This document shows positions 1-8,133 of a DNA stretch of 64,000 nucleotides, piece after piece. The notes beneath the pieces were generated by a model, which saw only the letters and a program-made list of their open reading frames with translations, did no database searches and was not told the DNA's origin. The position numbers and the translations under genes are program-made. The stretch is from an uncultured Verrucomicrobiales bacterium (GTDB lineage: Bacteria > Verrucomicrobiota > Verrucomicrobiia > Verrucomicrobiales > Akkermansiaceae). Positions within the stretch are counted from its first letter, which is position 1; each line of letters opens with the position of its first letter. The stretch spans positions 25,175 to 89,174 of the forward strand of contig CALFVF010000006.1 of assembly GCA_937928735.1 (NCBI GenBank), written 5' to 3'.

Positions 1-132
1 ATAAGCCTTAGCCACTTGAGGGGCTAATTGCTCACGAAATGACGAGCTGATATCCATAAGGGATGTATCGAGACTAAATTCGAGATCCGAGTAGCGAATC
101 GCGCTCTTTGTGTATGAAGTCCAGTTTGACAT
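1..132 (-). CDS. Partial N-terminus, possibly glucose-6-phosphate isomerase
   Basis: This open frame starts with ATG at 132 on the minus strand and runs off the left edge after 44 codons (MSNWTSYTKSAI...). The residues around SLDTSLMDIS and LAPQVAKAY resemble the N-terminal end of glucose-6-phosphate isomerases from this phylum as I remember them, which would make it a glycolytic enzyme in the cytoplasm. No catalytic region is inside the window, so the identity is a guess. Its start lies 20 bp beyond the stop of apt on the same strand, so the two may be co-transcribed. Confidence 0.4.
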   Translation of the reverse strand, partial: MSNWTSYTKSAIRYSDLEFSLDTSLMDISSSFREQLAPQVAKAY

Positions 133-152
133 AAGTTGTAATATATTTAAAT

Positions 153-671
153 TTAGTATGTAAGAATAGATTTTACGTTATTATCGTGTAAATTTTTCCG
201 ACCATTGAGAGCCGTGAGCTCAATGAAAAAGCGCACTCCAACGACATCCGCACCAGCAGACTGCAGTAAGGACAAGGAAGCCGCCGCCGTGCCACCAGTA
301 GCGAGCAAATCATCAACCAAGGCAACACGCTCGCCAGTATTGAGAGCGTCCTTGTGCATCTCGATGACGTTCTCGCCGTACTCAAGAGCGTAACTTTCAC
401 TGTAGCACTCAGCAGGTAATTTACCTTGTTTGCGAATCGGTACAAAGCCAACACCCAAAGCCAGTGCTAGAGGCGCGCCAAAGAGAAAGCCACGAGCATC
501 AATCCCTGCGATTTTATCCACAGATTGAGATTTTAAGCTGTCAGCGAGCAGATCAATCGCTTCTTGGAAGAGCTCAGGCTGCGCCAAAACAGGAGTAATA
601 TCTTTAAAGAGAATTCCTGGTTTAGGAAAGTCTGGAATATCTCGGATCGCATTTTTGAGTGATACTGACAT
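153..671 (-). CDS. apt: Adenine phosphoribosyltransferase
   Basis: The enzyme condenses adenine with PRPP to give AMP and pyrophosphate (purine salvage, cytoplasm). The 172-residue length is normal for bacterial Apt. The N-terminal DIPDFPKPGILFKDITP segment is the family signature, and the PRPP-binding loop VALVDDLLATGGTA lies at residues 116-129. The start MSVSLKNAIRDIPDFP is the only sensible one. A partial gene on the same strand follows after 20 bp. The gene is separated by over 300 bp of AT-rich sequence from the divergent lipoprotein gene, which probably holds its promoter. Confidence 0.96.
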   Translation of the reverse strand: MSVSLKNAIRDIPDFPKPGILFKDITPVLAQPELFQEAIDLLADSLKSQSVDKIAGIDARGFLFGAPLALALGVGFVPIRKQGKLPAECYSESYALEYGENVIEMHKDALNTGERVALVDDLLATGGTAAASLSLLQSAGADVVGVRFFIELTALNGRKNLHDNNVKSILTY

Positions 672-1002
672 GTGCTAGTGAATGAAGCTAAAGAACGCCC
701 AGATTGCACAGTAAAAATCCAACCAAGCCAACTTCTATTTGAGTCATACAAGCTCAGAGTATTGCAAGTGGGTATTTATTTACAAAATTTTGGTCCAATT
801 CTGAAAACAACGTCATTTTGAGCATATTAATAACTTCACACAATATATGTAATGCGTCGTTAAGTAATTTACTTCTAGCTCAGCTTATTTCTATTTCTGT
901 CATTCAAATTTTACTATTTGTTCTACCCTCTTTCTAATTTCCCCATTCTAAGACGCACACATCCCCTTGACCTTATCGAGAATTCTCCGTTTAGTCTCAG
1001 CA
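672..1002. other. AT-rich intergenic region between divergent genes
   Basis: No convincing gene is visible in these 331 bases. They separate apt (minus) from a lipoprotein gene (plus), so they should carry both promoters, but I could not pick a -35/-10 pair with confidence. Confidence 0.5.
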
Positions 1003-1512
1003 GTGAATATCCGCCATCTTTTCTTACTACCCATTCTTATCGCCTCTCTGAATAGCTGCGCACTCCAGAGTTCCTCTGTTCCCACGAATACACTACTTGG
1101 CGGCCCGACAAGTGCTGAACGTTCGGCACAAATTGCCGCAGAGCCCAAAGGCTCCTTTTACTACGGTCGCCGCTACTATGTGAAAAAAACACGCTTCTGG
1201 GGCTACTTACGCGAACCTGGGCAATCTGCACAAACAGCCAAACTCGTGATGATGAATGAGTCAAAAGTGCGCGTACCAGATCGCTTACCGGAGAAATCCA
1301 CTGGAAAGAACTACGGCTATGATACGAACTATGAATACCGTATCTATGGTCGCTACACAGGAGCTCAGGCCTACGATCCGAACTCGAATCAAATATTACC
1401 AGAATTCCAGCCCACTAGATTCGAGCTATTAGAGAATAACCCCGGTTGGCTCTTTACACCCTCTGACCGCTATAATGATCAAGCGATCACAATGCGCCCA
1501 GGTCGATTTTAA
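1003..1512 (+). CDS. Hypothetical lipoprotein, about 169 aa
   Basis: I do not recognise this family. With a GTG start at 1003 the product begins MNIRHLFLLPILIASLNSC, a textbook lipoprotein signal with the lipid-modified Cys at residue 19. A TTG start at 967 would add 12 residues and is possible. The mature part is rich in Tyr, Arg and Gly (SFYYGRRYYVKK, YGYDTNYEYRIYGRYTG) and ends with the basic tail MRPGRF. It is probably anchored in the outer or inner membrane facing the periplasm. It stands alone between divergent and convergent neighbours. Confidence 0.6.
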   Translation: MNIRHLFLLPILIASLNSCALQSSSVPTNTLLGGPTSAERSAQIAAEPKGSFYYGRRYYVKKTRFWGYLREPGQSAQTAKLVMMNESKVRVPDRLPEKSTGKNYGYDTNYEYRIYGRYTGAQAYDPNSNQILPEFQPTRFELLENNPGWLFTPSDRYNDQAITMRPGRF

Positions 1513-1563
1513 ACAAGCGCACACATCAATGGTCAGTAGCTGTCTGAATATTGGCTCTATATC

Positions 1564-2544
1564 TTACTTAAGATTTAATGCGTGAGAGCGATTTTTTTCA
1601 TCACGTCTGAAAATACGGCCCACTTTCACAATACACTGTTCTCCATCGGCAATTACATTAGCGCAATCAGGTGATAGACGCTCTTTTGGTCCTGGCTCGT
1701 GTGGCTCTGAGACTGTTTTAGGGTAATACGCACTTGCCGCTTTTAAGGGTATTTTTTTTCCGTTAATTCGAGGCATGCCAAAGCCAACGTTAACTTCTGG
1801 AATATGAGAGTTAGGTAGTTTACTCGTTGCGTAGACTTCTACAAATGCGGACATACTAGCATCAAAAGTGAAATCTTCTCCTTCAAAAAGTAAGCTTCCA
1901 ATCTCTGTTCGAGTGCCTAGCTGATCATCCTTAATCCAACATGTAAACCAAGTTGCCTCCTGACCTTTGTGTTGAACAGATCTGCTTTTAGTGATGCCCC
2001 AAGTGTATTCCCCTTTCTCCCACTGATAAGGCCGCCGCACACTAGCAAATTCACCTTCATACCCAGCACTCTCTACTAGATTAGCTTTAGTCACAGTCTG
2101 AACATGATCTAGACCGATAGGAGTTTTCTGGTCACGAGACCACCGCGAAAAAATGACTCCTTTTCCAGAGTGAACTCTCTTGCCTTTTCTCATATTTTTC
2201 CAGCCATTGATGTTAGTCTGAATACCTCCATAAAATTGCATGCCATTTATTTTTGCTGAACCGCATGGCGCAATATATAAATTGTAGCTTTCAGGGACAT
2301 CTCTATCAATTGTGATGTCAATTTCAAGAGACTCAAAGTTCTCAATTTTATTTTCAAAATCCCACCATATATTCGCTAGGTGCCAAGGTCTGGAATTAAG
2401 TTTTACTCCTAATGCAGAAGCTAACTCTTCAGGTGACTTTTTTTCGTCTGCAGACACTGCACATGAAAAAATATAGCTTAACAGCAGCTTAATTAAAATA
2501 AACTGACCTAGTGTCTTTTTCTTATTTAAGAGCAACTGTTTCAT
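1564..2544 (-). CDS. Secreted protein with DUF3472-like region
   Basis: The 326-residue product starts MKQLLLNKKKTLGQF and has a long basic n-region followed by a hydrophobic segment ending SCAVSA, so it is exported. Residues about 95-145 (IAPCGSAKINGMQFYGGIQT then KGVIFSRWSRD) resemble the core of DUF3472 domains, which carry a Y-GIQ and a FS-W motif and occur in secreted proteins; this match is from memory. Several Cys pairs (residues near 93, 200, 295, 304) would suit an oxidising compartment. The gene is isolated, with about 230 bp of AT-rich DNA upstream. Confidence 0.5.
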   Translation of the reverse strand: MKQLLLNKKKTLGQFILIKLLLSYIFSCAVSADEKKSPEELASALGVKLNSRPWHLANIWWDFENKIENFESLEIDITIDRDVPESYNLYIAPCGSAKINGMQFYGGIQTNINGWKNMRKGKRVHSGKGVIFSRWSRDQKTPIGLDHVQTVTKANLVESAGYEGEFASVRRPYQWEKGEYTWGITKSRSVQHKGQEATWFTCWIKDDQLGTRTEIGSLLFEGEDFTFDASMSAFVEVYATSKLPNSHIPEVNVGFGMPRINGKKIPLKAASAYYPKTVSEPHEPGPKERLSPDCANVIADGEQCIVKVGRIFRRDEKNRSHALNLK

Positions 2545-2772
2545 TTTCTAGCCATGATATTATAATTCATATTAAACACTCTCACAACTAGATCTTTAGT
2601 CAATGAAATCCTAAAGTGATCTATGTATTCGTATGATCTTACTGACCTATACCAGGCTAGCAATGACATCCCCTCACAGATCCAGTAAATTTCACTAGAT
2701 CCATTGCTAAAGTTAGAAATAGATCAGAGTATGCATAATGATTGAATACTCCTAACAAGGCGTAAACAGATA

Positions 2773-3165
2773 TTACCCTTTTTGAGCTAAATAAAGTAAC
2801 CAGTCCCCATGCTCAATGGTCGTGAAATGCTCATGGACATTAGAGTATTCCCAGATGAACACATCGAGCATTCCCTCAAGTGTATCGATTTTCACTGAAA
2901 TCCTGTTGTACTCACGACCCTCATACTTATCGAGTTCTCGGAGCGTATTCTCAGAGACTCTATAAATTTCACCGATAACTCGACCTGGAGAATGAACGTC
3001 ATGTACCATTCCTGGGTACCAATCTATCGCAAAGAGCTCACCTGCAAGTTCGACTTGCTGCACAAACTCACCACCACCTAATCGATGGTGGTTACTGGCA
3101 CCAGATCGAAGTGTTCCGTAGACAAAGATAGGAATAGTACTCTGTAATGTGGTGGTTTGCTCCAT
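2773..3165 (-). CDS. Gamma-glutamylcyclotransferase-like (AIG2/GGCT fold) protein
   Basis: The 130-residue protein has the family signature VYGTLR at residues 15-20 and the expected acidic residue in LDKYEGREY (Glu82). GGCT-fold enzymes release 5-oxoproline from gamma-glutamyl amines or peptides; the actual substrate cannot be read from the sequence. It is a single-domain cytoplasmic enzyme of normal length. It lies 49 bp downstream of obg on the same strand and may be transcribed with it. Confidence 0.8.
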   Translation of the reverse strand: MEQTTTLQSTIPIFVYGTLRSGASNHHRLGGGEFVQQVELAGELFAIDWYPGMVHDVHSPGRVIGEIYRVSENTLRELDKYEGREYNRISVKIDTLEGMLDVFIWEYSNVHEHFTTIEHGDWLLYLAQKG

Positions 3166-3214
3166 AGGCCATTTTTCACGATAGAGCGTATCCCAGATAG
3201 TACTATTTCGGGCA

Positions 3215-4270
3215 CTATTTACTGAACTGCTTACGCCCTACTTTTTCACAAATATGGGTCTTGAGTTCATCAAGGCCAGTTTGTGACTCTGCGGAAATCG
3301 GCAGAATCGGTACCTTCGGGAAACGTGTCTGGAGGTTCTTCAAGTTCTCCTCAGCACCTTCTAGATCCATTTTATTGGCGACAATGAACCAGTCAAATTT
3401 CGCGAGATCTTCGTCATAGAGGCTGATCTCCTTTCTCAGAGTTTCGATATCCTCGATCGGATCTCTCATTTCACTCCCCGCAATATCAACCACAAACATC
3501 AGCACCTCACAGCGCGTAATGTGGCGTAAAAATTCATGCCCGAGCCCTCGATTCGCATGAGCTCCCTCAATGAGTCCTGGGATATCCGCCATCGTGCAGC
3601 GCATATGATCCTCAAACTCGATCACACCCACTGAGGGCTTCAATGTCGTGAAAGGATAGTTGGCAACCTTAGGACTCGCTTTAGACAGAGTACCGAGAAT
3701 CGTTGATTTGCCAGCATTGGGAAAACCAACTAACCCTACATCCGCGATTCTTCGCAGTTCTAGATAATACACCCCCTCTTCGCCCTCTGTGCCCAAGGTA
3801 TGTTCTTCGGGCGCACGGTTGACAGAGGTTTTGTAGTGCCAGTTCCCCTTTCCGCCCTTACCAGCTTGGCAAAGGACAAATTCTTGATCGTTCTCTGTGA
3901 GATCAATCACAGGCTGCAGGTCGATCCCTTCCTCAGAACGCTCCATTTCCACAGCTTCTGCAATCGAGAATGCAGGACTCTTATAGACCACAGTACCAGG
4001 TGGCACATGGGCAATAATCGTTTTCCCCTTCTTACCATGCTTGCGAGCTCCCGAACCATGGCCACCACCTTTGGCCACTAACTTAGGGTCATAGAAAAAG
4101 GCTCTTAAATTATCTGTATGGGGGCTACAGCGCAGAATGACACTGCCACCGTCACCACCGTCACCACCATCAGGCCCGCCCTTGGGTAAATACTTTTCTC
4201 GGCGAAAATGGACTACACCATTCCCGCCATCACCCGCTTTACAATAGAGTCTAATGTGATCGACGAACAT
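3215..4270 (-). CDS. obg: GTPase Obg/CgtA
   Basis: Obg is an essential GTPase that binds the 50S subunit and takes part in ribosome assembly and stress control. Residues 1-160 form the glycine-rich Obg domain (PKGGPDGGDGGDGG at 29-42). The G domain follows with GFPNAGKST at 182-190, DIPG at 229-232 and NKMD at 299-302. At 351 residues it is slightly long; the extra length is an insert at about 102-130 (EMERSEEGIDLQPVIDLTEN). Unlike in many bacteria it is not next to rplU-rpmA in this window. The start MFVDHIRLYCKAGDGGNG is typical. Confidence 0.97.
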   Translation of the reverse strand: MFVDHIRLYCKAGDGGNGVVHFRREKYLPKGGPDGGDGGDGGSVILRCSPHTDNLRAFFYDPKLVAKGGGHGSGARKHGKKGKTIIAHVPPGTVVYKSPAFSIAEAVEMERSEEGIDLQPVIDLTENDQEFVLCQAGKGGKGNWHYKTSVNRAPEEHTLGTEGEEGVYYLELRRIADVGLVGFPNAGKSTILGTLSKASPKVANYPFTTLKPSVGVIEFEDHMRCTMADIPGLIEGAHANRGLGHEFLRHITRCEVLMFVVDIAGSEMRDPIEDIETLRKEISLYDEDLAKFDWFIVANKMDLEGAEENLKNLQTRFPKVPILPISAESQTGLDELKTHICEKVGRKQFSK

Positions 4271-4445
4271 AACAGCCCCCTGCCTAGCGCGATCTCACAA
4301 GGAATGCAACCCTTGGGTGAAGAAGGTAGTTAAAGAAAGTGGAATACAGTACAAAAAGCCTTAAATTCTTTCCATGTAAGCATTTATCGAATTATTAATA
4401 TTAGGCAAATAATTATCCGAAAGATAATCTCTTCATCGCCTCCCA

Positions 4446-5003
4446 TTACCAATTGGTGATATCGTCGCCATCACCCTTATTATCAATGCCATCAGGCCCA
4501 ACTGACCAGAGGTCAAATCCACCTGGGAAGTTATTCTTACGTCCCATGCCTGTTGTGGCATCAAAGCGGTAGCGCAGAGGTCTGCCAAACCCATCTAGGA
4601 TCACGTCTTTGCCATTGATAAGGCCAATGTACTTCTGGTTCTTTTCTTGGAGTAAATCCGGTAAGTAGACCACACCGCCATTGTTCTCAAACTCATAGGT
4701 GTTGGCTAGGGCGACGAGTAAGTCTGCGGAACTTGTATCGCCACCGACTGGATCATCCGGGAAAGGGAATTCACCAGACTGAGCTCCCGAAATCGTTGTG
4801 AAAGGCACACCATCTGACCATTTCTGATCCATGGCCGCACTGATATTTTCAATCAGGATATTGGTTTGCTTTTGTTTTGCTCCTAGAAGTACACCACGGA
4901 ATGCGGAGAAGCTTACACCTGCTAATACGGCAATGATTGCCATAACAACAAGCATTTCCATGAGCGTGAAACCAGATCGACGTAATTTAGAATAATGTTT
5001 CAT
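4446..5003 (-). CDS. Type II secretion/type IV pilus pseudopilin (GspG-like)
   Basis: The protein has a class III signal: RRSG followed by FTLMEMLVVMAIIAVL, so prepilin peptidase would cut after Gly11 and leave Phe+1 and Glu+5. A single hydrophobic helix is followed by a periplasmic domain that ends SVGPDGIDNKGDGDDITNW, the acidic calcium-binding-like end seen in major pseudopilins. It is the last gene of the leftward secretion cluster, after the GspF/PilC gene, but a strong terminator lies between them, so its transcription may be partly separate. At 185 residues it is a little longer than a typical GspG. Confidence 0.88.
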   Translation of the reverse strand: MKHYSKLRRSGFTLMEMLVVMAIIAVLAGVSFSAFRGVLLGAKQKQTNILIENISAAMDQKWSDGVPFTTISGAQSGEFPFPDDPVGGDTSSADLLVALANTYEFENNGGVVYLPDLLQEKNQKYIGLINGKDVILDGFGRPLRYRFDATTGMGRKNNFPGGFDLWSVGPDGIDNKGDGDDITNW

Positions 5004-5018
5004 AATTGATTTTAGGGT

Positions 5019-5052
5019 AAAAAAAGCCGGTAAGTCAATCTCACCGGCTTAA
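5019..5052 (-). terminator. Intrinsic terminator between pilC and the pseudopilin gene
   Basis: Read on the minus strand this is AAGCCGGTGAG, a 5-nt loop, CTTACCGGCTT and then a run of T. It lies just after the GspF/PilC stop and before the pseudopilin start, so it probably attenuates rather than ends the operon transcript. Confidence 0.8.
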
Positions 5053-5076
5053 GGTCTTCTTTCGGGAAAAGAGATT

Positions 5077-6336
5077 CTAGCCTGAAGCTTCCTTCATCAT
5101 GGCAATCATTGGCAAGAAGAGCGCCAGAACGATTGTACCAACCACAACCGCCAAAAAGACAATCATGATGGGCTCCAAACTCGCCGTGAAGCGCCCCACC
5201 GCAGAGTCTACCTCATCATCGTACACGTCTGCGACTTTTAGAAGCATGTCAGGGAGCTGACCTGTTTCCTCTCCCACATCCACCATGGAGACTACCATCG
5301 GTGGGAAAACGCCAGAGGCCTGCATAGGGGCGACAATGGATTCACCCTCTTTCACTGCAGCGTAGATCTTATCCACGGCATTGGCGATGACGACATTACC
5401 TGCTGTGTCTTTGGTAATACCAAGTGCCTGTAGGATAGGAACACCAGAGGTCACAAGAGTACCAAGAGTTCGCGAGAATCTAGAAATAGCACTGAGGCGC
5501 TGGATTTTACCGACACCTGGAATAATAAGCTTATAGCGATCTACCTTCTCACGCCCTTTATCAGTAGAGGCCCATGATCTAAATCCAATCACGCCTATTG
5601 CAAAGATAATGAAGAGGTAGAGAGCATTGGGCAAGAAGAGCGGATTATCTAACATGAAGTCTGAGAAGCCAAATACAGCACGCGATAGTGCTGGTAGCTT
5701 AGACTCACCATCAAACATTTCCTTGAAACGCGGTACGACAACTAGCATCAAGAAAATCAAAATCGCTATGGCAATAAACATCACAATTGCTGGGTAAATC
5801 ATGGCGGAGACGATCTTGCTCTTTAGCTTATCGGCTTTTTCCATATACTCCGCGAGACGATCCAGCACCTTATCGAGTACACCACCCAGCTCACCGGCCT
5901 TCACCATATTGACAAAGAGACGATCAAAAGTTCTTGGATGCTGTGCTAAACTCTCTGAGAAAGTCGCACCACCTTGGACAGAATCTGATAGAGACGTGAT
6001 GGTTGTTTTCACAATCGGATCAGGCTCTTGCTTTCCTAATACGGTAAGAGAGCGCAGCAGAGGCAGTCCTGATTCAATGAGAGTCGCTAGCTGACGTGTG
6101 AACACCATTAGTGGCTTTCTTTTAATGACACCAACTTTCTTGGTGTTTGCCTTTTTTGCTTTGCCTTTGGCTGGTGCAGCTCCCTTCGCTGGGGCAGCTC
6201 CTGCTGCCACTACCTGAGTTGGGTAGAGGCCTTGGCTTCTTAGTTGTTGAATTGCTTCTGCTTCAGATGCTGCAGAGACAGTCCCTGTTGCCTGAATCCC
6301 TTTCGAATCGAGAGCCGTGTATTGAAAGTTTGCCAT
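5077..6336 (-). CDS. pilC: Type II secretion/type IV pilus inner-membrane platform protein (GspF/PilC)
   Basis: PilC/GspF is the polytopic platform that couples the cytoplasmic ATPase to pilin assembly. The 419-residue product has the usual N-terminal cytoplasmic part (MANFQYTALDSKG), a short Ala/Lys/Pro-rich linker at about 47-70, then two T2SSF domains, each with hydrophobic helices (about 180-205, 230-255 and 380-410). The GE..G signatures GELGGVLDKVLDRL and GEETGQLPDMLLKV are conserved. It follows two ATPase genes in the same direction with 95 bp between. Confidence 0.95.
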   Translation of the reverse strand: MANFQYTALDSKGIQATGTVSAASEAEAIQQLRSQGLYPTQVVAAGAAPAKGAAPAKGKAKKANTKKVGVIKRKPLMVFTRQLATLIESGLPLLRSLTVLGKQEPDPIVKTTITSLSDSVQGGATFSESLAQHPRTFDRLFVNMVKAGELGGVLDKVLDRLAEYMEKADKLKSKIVSAMIYPAIVMFIAIAILIFLMLVVVPRFKEMFDGESKLPALSRAVFGFSDFMLDNPLFLPNALYLFIIFAIGVIGFRSWASTDKGREKVDRYKLIIPGVGKIQRLSAISRFSRTLGTLVTSGVPILQALGITKDTAGNVVIANAVDKIYAAVKEGESIVAPMQASGVFPPMVVSMVDVGEETGQLPDMLLKVADVYDDEVDSAVGRFTASLEPIMIVFLAVVVGTIVLALFLPMIAMMKEASG

Positions 6337-6431
6337 TATCTATTATATTAGTATGTTAGCCAGTTTGCATAGATCTCCTCTGAGTGGAACGGAAATCTTA
6401 TTAAAATTGTCTTTTTTGAAAGAATTTAAAC

Positions 6432-8099
6432 CTATGTGTACTTAAGAACCTCTTCGATTGTTGTCACACCATTGTATATGTTGCGCAGTCCGTCCTCTCG
6501 CAGAGTTGTCATTCCGAGTTCAATAGCCTTTTGTTTAATCACAACTGTGGGCGCTCTCTCAATAACAAGTTCTCGAATCGAATCATTCACCTTGAGTAGC
6601 TCAAAGAGTCCCTGTCTACCCTTATAGCCAGAGTTACCACAGACATCACAGCCGATACCGGTGTAGAATTCTTTATCCCCTAGCTCGTGTGGTGAGAGAC
6701 CTAGTTGGTTGATGACAGATTCGTTAGGCTCATAAGCCGCTCGGCAGTCATTACAAATGGTACGCACAAGACGCTGGCCAAGTACTCCTTCCAGAGAAGC
6801 TGCTACAAGAAACGGTTCCACACCCATATCAATGAGACGTGTGACAGCACCTGGAGCATCATTGGTGTGGAGTGTAGAGAGAACTAAGTGCCCTGTTAGG
6901 GAGGCCTGGATCGCAATCTGGGCCGTTTCCTTATCACGAATCTCACCCACTAGAATCCGATCTGGATCCTGACGCAGGAAAGCTCTTAGGATTCTAGAAA
7001 AATCAAGCCCAATAGACTCATTCACAGGAACTTGCACAATACCGTCAATGTCATATTCCACAGGATCTTCAGCTGTGAGAAGCTTTGAGTCAATCGTGTT
7101 AATCTTACGAAGGGCGGCATAGAGAGTTGTCGTCTTACCTGCTCCAGTGGGGCCTGTGACCACAAAAATTCCGTTTGGCTTGTGGATGGTTTCATCAATG
7201 TACTCGTAGACAGGCCTAGGTAAGCCTAACACACTGAGTTCCACGCTGACGTTACCCCTGTCCAACACACGAAGAACGACACTCTCGCCATGTTGAGTGG
7301 GTAAGGAGGAGACACGCATGTCGACTTGCTTATCCCCTACTTGTTTCACGATACGTCCATCTTGTGGGACGCGGTTCTCAGCGATATCCATATTGGACAT
7401 CACCTTGACACGAGAAATAATCGGTAAGCCTAAGTGCTGAGGAGGTGGAGACATTTCATAGAGCGCCCCATCCACTCTGTAGCGGATCTTAAATTCATTC
7501 TCAAAGGGCTCAAAGTGGATATCTGAGGCCTTTTCTTTCACAGCCTGGTGAATCACGAGATCCACATAGCGGATGATCGGGGCAGAATTCGCCTCGTTCT
7601 CCACGTCTGCTTCTGACATGTTTTCTTTTGGCCCTAACTGAGAGAGTAGCTCATCCATGCCTGAGCCATCATCACCGTAGAGCTCATCAATCTTTGACTC
7701 GATGATCGAGGAAGGTGCGACAGCAACTTGTACATCGTGGCCAATCGCGAAGCGTAAATCCTCTGATGTCTGTGGATTCAGTGGATCTGTAAAAGCCACT
7801 GTAAGCCCATTTGCTCCAAATGTAAGAGGCAAGGCACCGTGTAGACGAGCAAGACCAGCCGGCACGAGAGCTAATACATCCGGTGTCGGTGTGAAATTTG
7901 CGAGATCCACTAAGTCAGAGCCTAGCTCCATAGCGATCACCTGCCACACAGCATTCTGATCAGGCACTACCTCGAAATCCACGAGAACTTCCTCAATGGT
8001 TTTGCCACTTACCTCGAGTGACTGGACGATATCTTGTGAGAGCACACGATCGATCATACCGCGCCCAATGAAGATCTCTAAAACTTGTTTTGTATCCAT
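6432..8099 (-). CDS. pilB: Type II secretion/type IV pilus assembly ATPase (GspE/PilB), copy 2
   Basis: This hexameric ATPase powers pseudopilus or pilus assembly at the cytoplasmic face. The 555 residues comprise an N-terminal MshEN-type domain (about 40-140), an N2 domain (about 172-290) and the motor domain with Walker A GPTGAGKT at 316-323, the Asp box SDIHFEP and the His box region LVLSTLHTND. A tetracysteine zinc site is intact (CNDC ... CDVCGNSGYKGRQG). It lies 34 bp after the paralogous ATPase gene and 95 bp before pilC, so the genes form an operon. Confidence 0.95.
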   Translation of the reverse strand: MDTKQVLEIFIGRGMIDRVLSQDIVQSLEVSGKTIEEVLVDFEVVPDQNAVWQVIAMELGSDLVDLANFTPTPDVLALVPAGLARLHGALPLTFGANGLTVAFTDPLNPQTSEDLRFAIGHDVQVAVAPSSIIESKIDELYGDDGSGMDELLSQLGPKENMSEADVENEANSAPIIRYVDLVIHQAVKEKASDIHFEPFENEFKIRYRVDGALYEMSPPPQHLGLPIISRVKVMSNMDIAENRVPQDGRIVKQVGDKQVDMRVSSLPTQHGESVVLRVLDRGNVSVELSVLGLPRPVYEYIDETIHKPNGIFVVTGPTGAGKTTTLYAALRKINTIDSKLLTAEDPVEYDIDGIVQVPVNESIGLDFSRILRAFLRQDPDRILVGEIRDKETAQIAIQASLTGHLVLSTLHTNDAPGAVTRLIDMGVEPFLVAASLEGVLGQRLVRTICNDCRAAYEPNESVINQLGLSPHELGDKEFYTGIGCDVCGNSGYKGRQGLFELLKVNDSIRELVIERAPTVVIKQKAIELGMTTLREDGLRNIYNGVTTIEEVLKYT

Positions 8100-8133
8100 C
8101 TGTTTATTAAAAAGTTAAAACTATTTTTAGTGA

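Noticed and set aside
3197..3206. Palindrome ATAGTACTAT between obg and the GGCT-like gene
   Set aside because: Short and without further support; it is likely chance in AT-rich DNA.
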